Part shown: piece after piece, positions 28,188-37,223 of the stretch | How the letters are laid out: each line of letters starts with the position of its first letter | Numbering within the stretch: position 1 is the stretch's first letter | NCBI RefSeq assembly: GCF_025165795.1 | Contig: NZ_JAJAGO010000001.1 | Coordinates: forward strand, 674,187 to 738,186 | DNA from: Streptomyces gossypii | GTDB taxonomy: Bacteria > Actinomycetota > Actinomycetes > Streptomycetales > Streptomycetaceae | Reading direction: 5' to 3' | Length of the DNA stretch: 64,000 bases | Translations under genes and position numbers: made by a program | The notes under the pieces: model-generated | What the model was told of the DNA's origin: nothing | Databases searched by the model: none | The model's input: the letters and a program-made list of their open reading frames with translations, nothing else

Positions 28188-28871
28188 TCAGCGGCCCGTG
28201 AGCGCTCTGGCCTCGGCCAGATGCCCGGTCAGCCGCTGCTGGATGCGCGCGGTCGCGGCGTCCAGGATCTTGCGCGTACGGAGGCCGGTGCCGTCCCCGG
28301 CCGCGAAGGGATCGCCGAAGACGACATCGACACGGGCGCGGAGCCTGGGCAGCCCGCCCATCACCCGGCTCGGCTGCTCGGCGCTGCCGAGCACCGCCAC
28401 CGGTACGACTGGTGCTCCCGACCGTACGGCGAAATACGCAAGCCCGGCGCGCAGTGAGGCGAAATCGCCCTCGCCCCGGGTCCCCTCCGGGAAGATCCCC
28501 AGCACACCGCCCCCGTCGAGCACCGCCAGCGCGCTGCCGACCGCGGCACGGTCGGCCCCCGAGCGGTCCACCTTCAGCTGGCCGATGGCCCGGAGGAAGG
28601 GGTCGAGCGGGCCGACGAACACCTCCCGCTTGATCAGGAAGTGCACCGGCCGCGGGGCGGTGCCCAGCAGCATCGGGCCGTCGATCACATGCGAGTGGTT
28701 GACCGCCAGGATCAGCGGGCCACGCGCGGGCACCCGCCAGGCGCCGAGCACCCGCGGCCGCCACAGCCCGTGCATCACACCGATGCCGATCCGCCGCCCG
28801 GCCGCCGCGCCGGGCGGCGAGGGGGCGGCGAGGGCCGACGCGGACGACGGGGCCGAGGGCGTGCGGCTCAC
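28188..28871 (-). CDS. plsC: 1-acyl-sn-glycerol-3-phosphate acyltransferase
   Basis: 227 residues. The acyltransferase motif I appears as NHSHVIDG (His-x4-Asp), and motif III as FPEGTRG. The enzyme adds the second acyl chain to lysophosphatidic acid at the membrane. The GTG start overlaps the TGA of cmk by four bases (GTGA), indicating translational coupling and fixing the start. The N-terminal 30 residues are Ala/Pro/Ser-rich and probably disordered. A plsC between cmk and der is a common actinobacterial arrangement. Confidence 0.9.
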   Translation of the reverse strand: MSRTPSAPSSASALAAPSPPGAAAGRRIGIGVMHGLWRPRVLGAWRVPARGPLILAVNHSHVIDGPMLLGTAPRPVHFLIKREVFVGPLDPFLRAIGQLKVDRSGADRAAVGSALAVLDGGGVLGIFPEGTRGEGDFASLRAGLAYFAVRSGAPVVPVAVLGSAEQPSRVMGGLPRLRARVDVVFGDPFAAGDGTGLRTRKILDAATARIQQRLTGHLAEARALTGR

Positions 28872-29572
28872 GTGGCCAGCTGCTTCTCTTCGACAAGGGT
28901 CACCACGCACTCGATGACCTGCTCCAGGGTCAGCTCCGTGGTGTCCACCTCGACGGCGTCGTCCGCCTGCTTCAGCGGGGACGTCTTCCGGCTGGAGTCG
29001 GCCGTGTCCCGGCGCAGCAGCGCCTCACGGGTGACCGACAGGTCTGCGGCGTCCTTGCCCTTCAGCTCGCCGCTGCGGCGGGCCGCCCGCACCTCGGGTG
29101 AGGCGGTGAGGAAGACCTTGAGGTCGGCGTCGGGCAGCACGGTGGTGCCGATGTCCCTGCCCTCGACGACTATGCCGTGGTGCGCCTCGCGGGCGATGCT
29201 GCGCTGCAGCTCCGTGATCCGGGCACGGACCTCGGGCACGGCGCTGACGGCGCTGACGGCCGCCGTGACCTCCTGGGTACGGATGGGGCCCGTCGCGTCG
29301 GCGCCGTCCGCGGTGATGGTGGGCGCGGCCGGGTCCGTACCGGAGACGATCACGGGCTTGCCCGCCGCGGCGGCGACGGCGGCCGGGTCGTTCACCTCGA
29401 CGCCGTTGCTGAGCATCCACCAGGTCATCGCGCGGTACTGGGCCCCGGTGTCGAGATAGCTCAGGCCCAGCGCGGCGGCCACAGCCTTGGACGTGCTGGA
29501 CTTCCCCGTGCCGGAGGGGCCGTCGATGGCGACGATGACGGGAGCCGGTGCGGTTTGCACGGTGGCGGACAC
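28868..29572 (-). CDS. cmk: Cytidylate kinase
   Basis: 234 residues. Phosphorylates CMP and dCMP with ATP. The P-loop is GPSGTGKSS at about residue 18, followed by YLDTGAQYRA (the nucleotide-monophosphate site) and VVEGRDIGTTVLPDA. DLSVTREALLRRDTADSSR is the lid region. The GTG start is weakly supported: an AAAGG lies almost adjacent. It overlaps plsC by four bases. A terminator hairpin sits upstream, between it and tyrA, so cmk-plsC-der may have its own promoter in the 29573-29714 gap. Confidence 0.95.
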   Translation of the reverse strand: MSATVQTAPAPVIVAIDGPSGTGKSSTSKAVAAALGLSYLDTGAQYRAMTWWMLSNGVEVNDPAAVAAAAGKPVIVSGTDPAAPTITADGADATGPIRTQEVTAAVSAVSAVPEVRARITELQRSIAREAHHGIVVEGRDIGTTVLPDADLKVFLTASPEVRAARRSGELKGKDAADLSVTREALLRRDTADSSRKTSPLKQADDAVEVDTTELTLEQVIECVVTLVEEKQLAT

Positions 29573-29633
29573 CTTTCTCGAAACACGGGGGTATGGGCCG
29601 ACGGGCCCGGCCCCAGGTTACCGGCTGCGGGAT

Positions 29634-29665
29634 GGCCTCCCGCGCCCCGGTGGGCGCGGGAGGCC
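29634..29665 (-). terminator. Hairpin between tyrA and cmk
   Basis: A perfect 14-base-pair stem (29634-29647 with 29652-29665) and a CGGT tetraloop. It lies 49 bases past the tyrA stop and would end the upstream transcript before cmk. Confidence 0.8.
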
Positions 29666-29714
29666 ACGGCTCCGCCGCAGAGCCTGTCGGTGACCTTTGA
29701 CCGGGGCGGCCTCG

Positions 29715-30803
29715 TCACTGCGCGCGGATGGCCCAGCCCCGCTCACGCAGTGCCGCGGTCAGCACCGGTGCCGCGCCAGGCTCCAGCATCAGCTGCACAT
29801 GACCGGCCTGCTGGCCCGTGGCGTGCTCGATGCGTACGTCCTCGATGTTGACCCCGGCCGCTCCCGCGTCGGCGAAGATCCGTGCCAGCTCGCCGGGGCG
29901 GTCGCTGATGAGCACCGCCACCATCTCGTACACGGCCGGCGCCTGGCCGTGCTTGCCGGGCACCCGGGAGCGGCCCGAATTGCCCCGGTGGAGGACGTCC
30001 TCGATCCCGAGCACGCCGCCGCCGCGCTTCTCCTCGTCCGCGGAGTCCAGCGCGCGCAGCGCCCGCACGGTCGCCTCCAGGTCCGTCGCGACGGCCGCCA
30101 GCACATCGGCCACCGGCCCCGGATTCGCCGAGAGGATCTCCACCCACATGCCCGGATCGGAGGCGGCGATGCGGGTGACGTCGCGGATGCCCTGGCCGCA
30201 CAGCCGTACCGCCGTCTCGTCGGCGGTCTCCAGCCGGGCCGCCACCAGGCTCGACAGGAGCTGCGGCGTGTGCGAGACGAGCGCCACGGCGCGGTCGTGC
30301 GCGTCGGCGTCCATCATCACCGGCACGGCCCGGCACAGGGCGACCAGCTCCAGGGCGAGGTTGAGCACCTCGGTGTCGGTCTCGGGCGTGGGTGTGAGCA
30401 CCCACGGCCGGCCCTCGAAGAGGTCGGCCGTCGCCGCGAGCGGGCCGGACTTCTCCCGCCCGGACATGGGGTGCGTTCCGAGATAGCTGCTCAGGTCGCA
30501 GCCCTGGGCGCGCAGCTCGCGGCGCGGCCCGCCCTTGACGCTGCCGACATCGATATAACCGCGGGCCAGGCCGAGGCGCTGCGCGCCGGTCACCGCCTCG
30601 GCGATGTGCGCGGGCGGTACGGCCAGGATGGCCAGGTCGACCGGGCCCTCGGGCTCATCCGCGGTGCCCGCGCCCAGGGCCGCGGCCGTACGGACGTGCT
30701 CCGGGGCGTGGTCGCGCAGATGCACCCGCACACCGCGGGCGGCGAGCGCGAGCGCGGCGGAGGTGCCGATCAGGCCGGTGCCGATGACGAGGGCGGTACG
30801 CAT
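29715..30803 (-). CDS. tyrA: Prephenate dehydrogenase
   Basis: 362 residues. Oxidatively decarboxylates prephenate to 4-hydroxyphenylpyruvate for tyrosine synthesis. The NAD-binding loop is VIGTGLIGTS at the N-terminus. THPMSGREKSG carries the catalytic histidine, and HDRAVALVSHTPQLLSS the substrate helix. The C-terminal 80 residues form an ACT domain (EMVAVLISDRPGELARIFADAG), suggesting feedback control by an amino acid. The start is an ATG. It stands 215 bases downstream of the pseudouridine synthase gene and is bounded by a terminator. Confidence 0.92.
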   Translation of the reverse strand: MRTALVIGTGLIGTSAALALAARGVRVHLRDHAPEHVRTAAALGAGTADEPEGPVDLAILAVPPAHIAEAVTGAQRLGLARGYIDVGSVKGGPRRELRAQGCDLSSYLGTHPMSGREKSGPLAATADLFEGRPWVLTPTPETDTEVLNLALELVALCRAVPVMMDADAHDRAVALVSHTPQLLSSLVAARLETADETAVRLCGQGIRDVTRIAASDPGMWVEILSANPGPVADVLAAVATDLEATVRALRALDSADEEKRGGGVLGIEDVLHRGNSGRSRVPGKHGQAPAVYEMVAVLISDRPGELARIFADAGAAGVNIEDVRIEHATGQQAGHVQLMLEPGAAPVLTAALRERGWAIRAQ

Positions 30804-31018
30804 GGGCGGGCGGTTTCCTTGCCGGGTGCGGGGAAGCGGGCGTGCGGGTTGGCTGGTGCGTGGTGGCCGGTGCGTGGTGCCGGGCGCCTGATGTCGGGCC
30901 GCGGGCGGGCCGCCGCCGGACGGCCCGGCGGCCGACTGCCACGGCGGCCGCTGTCACGACGGCCGGGAACTCACCCGCCCGGCCGGTGGACGGTCGCCGC
31001 GCGTGCCGACGCCGGAAG

Positions 31019-32329
31019 TCAGAGGCCGACCTCCTGCATCAGCATGCCCACCTCGGGGTTGGTCAGCCGACGGAGCCAACCGGACTTCTGGTCACCCAGG
31101 GGGATGGGACCGAAGCGCGTCCGGACGAGCCGGTCGACCGGGAAACCGGCCTCCGAGAGCATGCGGCGCACGATGTGACGGCGGCCCTCGTGCAGCGAGA
31201 CCTCGACGAGGTAGTTCTTGCCGGTGTTCTCGACGACCTTGAAGTGGTCGGCGCGTGCGTAGCCGTCGTCCAGCTTGATGCCGTTCTTGAGCTGCTTGCC
31301 CAGGTCACGCGGGATCGGGCCCTGGATCGCGGCGAGATAGTGCTTCTGCACGCCGTAGCGGGGGTGAGTGAGGCGGTGGGCCAGCTCACCGTGGTTGGTG
31401 AGGAGGATGAGGCCCTCCGTCTCGGTGTCCAGACGCCCGACGTGGAAGAGCCGCGTCTCGCGGTTCTGGACGTAGTCGCCCAGGCACTGGCGGCCCTCCG
31501 GGTCCTCCATGGAGGAGACGACACCGGCCGGCTTGTTCAGCGCGAAGAAGAGGTACGACTGGGTGGCTATGGTCAGCCCGTCGACCTTGATCTGGTCCTG
31601 GTCGGAGTCGACCCGCAGCCCCTGCTCCAGGACGATCTCGCCGTTGACCTCGACCCGCGCCTGCGCGATCAGGTCCTCGCAGGAGCGGCGCGAGCCCATG
31701 CCCGCGCGTGCGAGCACCTTCTGGAGACGCTCGCCCTCCACCTCCCCGAAGGTCTTGGGCAGCTTCGCCGGTCCGTCGCTGTGGCGCGCGCGATTGCGCT
31801 CCTCGATCTGCGCCTCGTACTCACGGGGGCGAGCGGGGGCCGACGGCTTACGGGCACGGCTTTTGGGGGCGCCGCTCTTGGTCACGGTCCTGGGCGCGGG
31901 GCCCTTGGATCCGGCCTTGGATCCGGCCTTGGATCCGGCCTTGGAGCCCGCCGCCGGACCCCTGCCGCCGGTCGCGGGCTTACCCGCCGAGGGCCTGCCG
32001 CCACCTGCGGGTTTGCCGCCGCCTGCGGAGGGCTTGCCACCCGCTGCGGGCCTGCCGCCCGCGGAAGGCTTGCCGCCCGCCGAGGGCTTGCCACCGGACG
32101 GGGCCTTGCTTCCCGGCCGGGCCGTCGGGCGGCCGCCGGCCTCATGGCGGCGCTCCTCCGGGCGCGGGCGGCCCGACGAGCGCTGCTCCCTGTCGTCGCC
32201 CGCCTTGGCCGCGCCGGACCCGCCACGGGCCGACCCGCCGCGCGGGGACGCGCCGCGAGGTGCTCCCTGGCTACCCCTGCCCTTACTGTCTCGGTTTCCG
32301 CTGGTGTTCCTGCCGCTACTGCTTCGCAT
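31019..32329 (-). CDS. Pseudouridine synthase, RluB/RsuA family, with long disordered N-terminus
   Basis: 436 residues. The first 190 are low complexity: KPSAGG-type repeats, then four copies of KAGS and clusters of Lys/Arg. An S4 RNA-binding domain (ERLQKVLARAGMGSRRSCEDLI) follows, then the synthase domain with the catalytic aspartate in VGRLDTETEGL. These enzymes modify large-subunit rRNA. The ATG overlaps the TGA of scpB (TGATG), which fixes the start and indicates coupling. Its place after scpAB is conserved in many actinobacteria and Firmicutes. The basic tail may bind RNA; that is an inference. Confidence 0.92.
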   Translation of the reverse strand: MRSSSGRNTSGNRDSKGRGSQGAPRGASPRGGSARGGSGAAKAGDDREQRSSGRPRPEERRHEAGGRPTARPGSKAPSGGKPSAGGKPSAGGRPAAGGKPSAGGGKPAGGGRPSAGKPATGGRGPAAGSKAGSKAGSKAGSKGPAPRTVTKSGAPKSRARKPSAPARPREYEAQIEERNRARHSDGPAKLPKTFGEVEGERLQKVLARAGMGSRRSCEDLIAQARVEVNGEIVLEQGLRVDSDQDQIKVDGLTIATQSYLFFALNKPAGVVSSMEDPEGRQCLGDYVQNRETRLFHVGRLDTETEGLILLTNHGELAHRLTHPRYGVQKHYLAAIQGPIPRDLGKQLKNGIKLDDGYARADHFKVVENTGKNYLVEVSLHEGRRHIVRRMLSEAGFPVDRLVRTRFGPIPLGDQKSGWLRRLTNPEVGMLMQEVGL

Positions 32330-33027
32330 CAAAGATCCGTCGTCTGGGTGTCGCCGCTGTCGTCTGGGTCGAACGACGGAATACCCTCCTGTGTCTCCCC
32401 CTCGACCGCGTCCGCCTCTGGAAGGAAGGGCGCCAGTTCCGGCAGCTCGTCCAGGCCACGCAGGCCCATTCGCTCCAGGAAGTAATTCGTCGTCCTGTAC
32501 AGGATCGCACCTGTTTCGGGTTCCGCGCCCGCCTCGGCCACCAGACCCCGCTGGAGGAGGGTACGCATCACCCCGTCACAGTTCACTCCGCGCACCGCGG
32601 AGACCCTCGAACGGCTGACCGGCTGCCGGTAGGCGACCACCGCCAGCGTCTCCAGCGCGGCCTGCGTGAGCCTGGCCTGCTGGCCGTCCAGCACGAAGCG
32701 TTCCACCGCCTCCGCGTATTCCGGGCGGGTGTAGAAGCGCCAGCCGCCCGCGACCATGCGCAGCTCGAAGCCGCGCCGCTGGCGGGCGTAGTCATCGGCA
32801 AGTTCCTTGAGGGCGTCCGAGACGGCGCGGCGAGGGCGCTCCAGCACCTTGGCCAGCTGCTCCTCGGTCGCCGGTTCGTCGACGACCATGAGAACGGCCT
32901 CCAGCGCGGGCCTCAGTTCCAGCTCCGCGACGCCGTCCCTGCCCGCGAGGTCCGTGCCCGCGAGGTCGCGGTCGTCCGGTGCGGGGTGAATCCCCGCCTC
33001 GCGGATCTCGTACGTCTCCTCGCTCAT
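32329..33027 (-). CDS. scpB: Segregation and condensation protein B
   Basis: 232 residues. Two winged-helix domains (LRPALEAVLMVVDEPATEEQ and LTQAALETLAVVAYRQPVSRSRV) with the family segment VRGVNCDGVMRTLLQRGLV. ScpB dimers bind the kleisin ScpA in the SMC complex that compacts and segregates chromosomes. The ATG overlaps the scpA stop by four bases (ATGA), and the stop overlaps the next gene's start, so scpA-scpB-rluB form one tightly coupled unit. An acidic C-terminal tail of 30 residues ends the protein. The smc gene is not in the window. Confidence 0.94.
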   Translation of the reverse strand: MSEETYEIREAGIHPAPDDRDLAGTDLAGRDGVAELELRPALEAVLMVVDEPATEEQLAKVLERPRRAVSDALKELADDYARQRRGFELRMVAGGWRFYTRPEYAEAVERFVLDGQQARLTQAALETLAVVAYRQPVSRSRVSAVRGVNCDGVMRTLLQRGLVAEAGAEPETGAILYRTTNYFLERMGLRGLDELPELAPFLPEADAVEGETQEGIPSFDPDDSGDTQTTDL

Positions 33028-34736
33028 GCCTCTCGCTCCTCCGGTCCGGGTGCGGGCACGGAACGGGACGGGCGCCGCGCCTCCTGATCGAACTCGTCGG
33101 TCACCAGCGGACGGGCCGCTCCCCCGCCTTCCTCACCGTTCCAGCGGACGGTGAGCGTGCCCAGCGCCTCCTCCTGGTCGAGCGTGACCGCGCGCTCCCG
33201 GTAGAGCTCCAGCAGGGCCAGGAACCGGGCGACGACGGTGAGGGTGTCGGGGGCGTCCTCGGTGAGCGTCCCGAAGCTGGCTTCGCCCAGCTCGCGCAGC
33301 AGTCCCATCACCACCTCCGCCTGCTCGCGCACGCTGACCAGCGGTGCGTGGATGTGTTCGACGTACACCTGCGGCTTCGGCCGGGGCCGCATCGCCTTGA
33401 CGGCGAGCTGGGCGAACCCCTCCGGACCGATACGGAGCGCCACCTCCGGCAGCAGGTCGGCGTGGTGCGGCTCCAGACCGACCGTACGGGGGTAACGGCG
33501 CCCCTCGGTGGCCAGCCGGTCCGCGAAGATCGCCGCGATCTCCTTGTACGCGCGGTACTGGAGCAGCCGGGCGAACAGCAGGTCACGTGCCTCCAGCAGC
33601 GCGAGATCCCCCTCGTCCTCCACCTCGGCCGAGGGCAGCAGCCGCGCCGCCTTCAGATCCAGCAGGGTGGCGGCGACGACGAGGAACTCGGTTGTCTGGT
33701 CGAGGTCCCAGTCCGGCCCCATGGCACGGATGTGCACCATGAACTCGTCGGTGACCCTGGAGAGGGCGACCTCGGTCACATCGAGCTTGTGCTTCGAGAT
33801 GAGCTGCAGCAGAAGATCGAAAGGGCCCTCGAAGTTGTCGAGCACGACCTTGAACCGACCGTCATCCACGTCGGCCGCCTCCGGCGGCCCCTCTCCCCCA
33901 TGGCGCGCGTCGGCCGCGCCCTCCTGTGGCACCTCGCGCGGGCGTCCGGCCTCCTGCGCGGCACCGGGCTCCGCCCGGTCCGACGGTCCCCGTTCCTCAC
34001 GCAGCCCGCCCTCGCTCGGCGCCGGGCAGTCCACGGAAGCCGCCCTCGCGCCCGGCTCCGGCCCGCCGGCCCCCCGCACGGGGGCCGCCGGGCGCTGCGG
34101 CGCGGCATCAAGCTGCGCCGCCCCCGCATCCGGCTCCCGCCCGGTGGCCCGGCCCTGGTCCGAGGCCCCGCGCCGGGCTCCGGGCTCCGGCGCGGCGTCA
34201 GACTCCGGCCAGCCGGGCTCATCACGCAGTCCGCCTCCGTGCGGGGCCAGCCAATCCCCGGAGGGCGCCTCCGCATCCGGCTCCGGGATGGCCGGCTCCT
34301 GTGCGGTTCCCGTCCCGGCGGGGTGTCCGGGCAGGGCGGTCTTCTGTGGAGCATCCGGGCGCGCACCGGTGCCGAGTGCGGCAGGAGGGCCAACGGGGGC
34401 CGTGGGCCCTGCGGAGGGCTGTGGGGAGGGCGGGGCCGGGTGAGGCTCGCTCGGGCGGATGTCCGGTCGGGTCGTCGGCTCGGCCGGAGCGCTCTCCATG
34501 GCGGCGGCCGGGCTCCCGGCCGGGGCCTGTCGGCTCTCGACCACGGCGGCAGGCTGCGGCTCCGGAGGTACGGGCTCCGCAGGTACCGGCTCCGCGGGTA
34601 CGGGCGGCGGGTCGGGGTTCCGCTCGCGTCGAGCGGCGGGCTCCGGCGCCCCCGGCGCAGACGCAGCCGTACCCGGGCCGCGGCCCAGGGGGCGGCGGCC
34701 ACGGGTGGCCGGTGCGTCGTCGTCGGATGTCGGCAT
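33024..34736 (-). CDS. scpA: Segregation and condensation protein A (kleisin) with very long disordered N-terminus
   Basis: 570 residues, against about 250-370 usually. The kleisin part begins near residue 288: DDGRFKVVLDNFEGPFDLL, LISKHKLDVTEVALSRVTDEF, then the C-terminal winged helix (LGTLTVRW). It bridges SMC heads. The first 288 residues are Pro/Ala/Gly/Glu-rich without clear domains, with short repeated elements (PAEPVPAEPVP, several GLRDEP or GLREER units). The ATG (MPTSDDDAP) follows no strong ribosome-binding site; in-frame TTG/GTG codons upstream give a cysteine-rich leader that looks non-coding. Four-base overlap with scpB. Confidence 0.9.
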   Translation of the reverse strand: MPTSDDDAPATRGRRPLGRGPGTAASAPGAPEPAARRERNPDPPPVPAEPVPAEPVPPEPQPAAVVESRQAPAGSPAAAMESAPAEPTTRPDIRPSEPHPAPPSPQPSAGPTAPVGPPAALGTGARPDAPQKTALPGHPAGTGTAQEPAIPEPDAEAPSGDWLAPHGGGLRDEPGWPESDAAPEPGARRGASDQGRATGREPDAGAAQLDAAPQRPAAPVRGAGGPEPGARAASVDCPAPSEGGLREERGPSDRAEPGAAQEAGRPREVPQEGAADARHGGEGPPEAADVDDGRFKVVLDNFEGPFDLLLQLISKHKLDVTEVALSRVTDEFMVHIRAMGPDWDLDQTTEFLVVAATLLDLKAARLLPSAEVEDEGDLALLEARDLLFARLLQYRAYKEIAAIFADRLATEGRRYPRTVGLEPHHADLLPEVALRIGPEGFAQLAVKAMRPRPKPQVYVEHIHAPLVSVREQAEVVMGLLRELGEASFGTLTEDAPDTLTVVARFLALLELYRERAVTLDQEEALGTLTVRWNGEEGGGAARPLVTDEFDQEARRPSRSVPAPGPEEREA

Positions 34737-34818
34737 CGCCGGGCAGCGTACTGGGCAACGCCCGGCCATGACGCCCAGGCTCACCCCACGGGCGGCTGCG
34801 GTTTCTGCCGGGCAGCAA

Positions 34819-34936
34819 GGGCCTGTCCGGCGGATCTTCGAGGATCAGCCAGCGGGGGCCTCCCGGCCGCCAGCCCCAAGGGGAGTCCGGCCCCGGCGAG
34901 ATTCCAACGGAGAGACCCACCGAGCAGGCTCCAGGG
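34819..34936. repeat. Intergenic repeat of the GGGCCTGTC type
   Basis: GGGCCTGTCCGGCGGATC at 34819-34836 matches, apart from four bases, the end of the intergenic repeat whose outer end is at 40986 (there on the opposite strand, GGGCCTGTC then GGATC). The rest of the 204-base gap between scpA and the RHH gene is GC-rich with no gene. I could not define the right boundary. Confidence 0.4.
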
Positions 34937-34940
34937 CCGG

Positions 34941-35693
34941 TCAGCGGCCCCGCAGGCGGCGGACGAGGATGCTCGCGTCACCGCGGGATTCGAGATCGGC
35001 GAGAACCACCGCGACGGCCTCCCGGACGATGCGGCCTCGGTCCACCGCGAGGCCGTGCTCGCCGCGCAGCACAAGCCGCGCGTGCTCCAGGTCCATCAGC
35101 TCCTCGGCCGACACATAGACCGTGATCTTCTCGTCGTGGCGTTCGCGACCGCTGGGCCGCCGGTTCGCCGCGCGGCTGCGGCGGCTGCCCGAGCCTCCGG
35201 TGCCTTGGCGGCCCTTGGCCTGGCCTCCCCGGGGAGAGGCCGCCGCCTGGGCCCCCCGCCCGCTGATCGGTCTGCGCGCGTCCTGCTGGTCCTGCGCGTA
35301 CGCCGCCGATCCCGAGGCGTCATTCCCAGCCGCGCCGCCGGCCACGCCCGGAGCCGCGTTCCGCCCCTGGCGGCCCGCCGAAGGGCCGGAGTCCTGCCCC
35401 GGCACCGACGCGGGTGCGCCGGAGCGCTGTTCGCGCCCGTAGTGCTCCCCGGTACCGTCGGCCGGGGTGGCAGCGTCCGTGGGGGCGTCGGCAGAGGTGT
35501 TCTCGCCGTCGTCCGCCGTGGTGTGCTCACCGGTTTCCCGGTTCTCTCCGGTGCGCTCACGCGCCGGTTCACCCGCGGGCGCGGGCACCCGCGGTTCACC
35601 ACCCTGCTGCTGCGGGGCCGACGGCTGGACCGCGGATCCCCCTGTCGTACGGAACAGTTCATCGGCTGCCGGAAGACTCACTCGGCGGGGCAC
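34941..35693 (-). CDS. Disordered protein with C-terminal ribbon-helix-helix-like domain, ParA partner candidate
   Basis: 250 residues. The first 185 are Gly/Ala/Gln/Pro/Arg-rich and disordered. The C-terminal 65 contain a strand (EKITVYVSAEE, from residue 188), a helix (LMDLEHARLVL) and a second helix (VDRGRIVREAVAVVLADLE), the order expected of a ribbon-helix-helix DNA-binding dimer. The GTG start lies inside the end of parA (16-base overlap); an in-frame GTG four codons later is the alternative. Small RHH proteins are the centromere-binding partners of many plasmid ParA ATPases, so a segregation role is inferred from fold and place. Conserved in streptomycetes but functionally unnamed as far as I know. 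Confidence 0.7.
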   Translation of the reverse strand: MPRRVSLPAADELFRTTGGSAVQPSAPQQQGGEPRVPAPAGEPARERTGENRETGEHTTADDGENTSADAPTDAATPADGTGEHYGREQRSGAPASVPGQDSGPSAGRQGRNAAPGVAGGAAGNDASGSAAYAQDQQDARRPISGRGAQAAASPRGGQAKGRQGTGGSGSRRSRAANRRPSGRERHDEKITVYVSAEELMDLEHARLVLRGEHGLAVDRGRIVREAVAVVLADLESRGDASILVRRLRGR

Positions 35694-36862
35694 CGGGCGA
35701 GCACCTCCCTGGCGAGCTGTCGGTAGGCCGCAGCGCCGACGGAGTTGGAGGCGTAGGTCGTGATCGGTTCGCCCGCGACCGTGGTCTCGGGGAATCTGAC
35801 CGTGCGTCCGATGACGGTGTGGTAGACGTGCTCGTCGAAGGCTTCGACGACTCTGGCCAGCACCTCACGGCTGTGCACCGTGCGCGAGTCGTACATGGTG
35901 GCCAGGATCCCGTCGAGCTCCAGTTCCGGGTTGAGCCGCTCCTGCACCTTCTCGATCGTCTCGGTCAGCAGCGCCACGCCGCGCAGCGCGAAGAACTCGC
36001 ACTCCAGCGGAACGATCACCTTGTGCGCGGCGGTGAGCGCGTTGACCGTCAGCAGGCCCAGCGACGGCTGGCAGTCGATGACGATGAAGTCGTAGTCCGG
36101 CAGCAGCGGCGTGAGGGCACGCTGGAGTGTCGACTCCCGCGCGACCTCGCTGACCAGCTGCACTTCGGCAGCCGACAAGTCGATATTGCTGGGCAGCAGG
36201 TCCATGCCCGCGACCGCCGTCTTCAGCAGCACCTCGTCGGCCGCCATGCGGCGCTCCATGAGGAGGTTGTAGACGGTGAGGTCCAGTTCCATCGGGTTGA
36301 CCCCGAGGCCCACGGAGAGGGCGCCCTGCGGGTCGAAGTCGACGAGCAGCACCCGGCGCCCGTACTCGGCGAGGGCGGCACCCAGATTGATGGTCGAGGT
36401 GGTCTTGCCCACCCCGCCCTTCTGGTTGCACATCGCGATGATCTTGGCGGGGCCGTGGTCGGGAACGGGGCCCGGGATAGGGAAGTAAGGGAGTGGCCGC
36501 CCGGTCGGTCCGACCCGCTCACGACGCTGACGGGCGGCGTCGGGCGCGAGTGTGGCCGCGTACTCGGGGTCGGGCTCGTACTCCGCGTCGGGGTCGTAGA
36601 AATGCCCCTGGGGCAGTTCGCCGTATTTCAGGTCGTAGTCGGCGAGTCGGTTGGCGGACTGACCGCCGGTAGCGTCGCCGGCCATGGCGTTCACGTAGTG
36701 GCCGTCCATGCTCTGGTGGGCTGTCGCTCTCGGTGAGGGGCTCTGGTGGGCGGTGAACGTGCGGACAGCGACGGAGCCGACAGCCTCGGGCCGCGCGGGG
36801 TCCTGGCCCCGTACCGGCGCTCCTGGTTGACCACCCCCGGGAGTAAATGTCGACTCATTCAC
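35678..36862 (-). CDS. parA: ParA-family ATPase
   Basis: 394 residues. The deviant Walker A CNQKGGVGKTT is at residues 145-155, Walker A' is VDFDPQGALS, Walker B is FIVIDCQPSLGLL, and GRTVRFPETTVAGEP closes the ATPase core. The first 135 residues are a poorly conserved extension, longer than usual for a chromosomal ParA. The GTG start follows AAGGAGG about 11 bases upstream. No parB is adjacent; the overlapping downstream gene is the RHH protein, then scpA. It is therefore the kleisin-linked ParA-like protein rather than the oriC-proximal parA. Probably drives position- or condensin-related segregation. Confidence 0.88.
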   Translation of the reverse strand: MNESTFTPGGGQPGAPVRGQDPARPEAVGSVAVRTFTAHQSPSPRATAHQSMDGHYVNAMAGDATGGQSANRLADYDLKYGELPQGHFYDPDAEYEPDPEYAATLAPDAARQRRERVGPTGRPLPYFPIPGPVPDHGPAKIIAMCNQKGGVGKTTSTINLGAALAEYGRRVLLVDFDPQGALSVGLGVNPMELDLTVYNLLMERRMAADEVLLKTAVAGMDLLPSNIDLSAAEVQLVSEVARESTLQRALTPLLPDYDFIVIDCQPSLGLLTVNALTAAHKVIVPLECEFFALRGVALLTETIEKVQERLNPELELDGILATMYDSRTVHSREVLARVVEAFDEHVYHTVIGRTVRFPETTVAGEPITTYASNSVGAAAYRQLAREVLARCPAE

Positions 36863-37223
36863 AAGTCGTCCTACCTCCTTGGCGACCAGGAAACATCTAG
36901 ACAGGTCAGCGTTGCACCATGCCGACGTTTGGCGACTCTATGGCGTGTCGGTGGTTCACAGCAACACAATCCGCCGGAGTCAGCACGATGTGTCGGCAAT
37001 CGAACGTGCCGCTGTCAAGGCCGTAGGGGGCGCATCCGCGAGGTTTCACCACCGCGCGAATCGGTTAAACAGTTATGTTCAAGGCGAGTTGACTTGCGAT
37101 TGTGCCGCAGGCGCGCCGCGGGACACGCCGCCGGCCCGCCCCCGTATCCGGAAGGCGGGCCGGTGACGTGACGTTGCTGACGTTGACGCAGGGCGTCAAA
37201 CGGCTACTCGGAACGTCGACTTG
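36863..37223. other. 361-base upstream region of parA
   Basis: It carries the parA ribosome-binding site (AAGGAGG on the minus strand near 36875) and a TTGACA on the minus strand near 37015 that could be a -35, with no clear -10. I found no parS palindrome (GTTTCACGTGAAAC type). The segment 37060-37100 is A/T-richer. No gene seen. Confidence 0.4.

Noticed and set aside
34485..34500. GGAGCGCTCTCC, similar to the LacI operator
   Set aside because: It lacks two bases of the core, is not at a promoter and lies in the coding, low-complexity part of scpA.
34941..35693. parB partner for parA
   Set aside because: No ParB nuclease-like box or helix-turn-helix of the ParB type; the C-terminus fits ribbon-helix-helix instead.
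36863..37223. parS site upstream of parA
   Set aside because: No GTTTCACGTGAAAC-like palindrome found on reading both strands.
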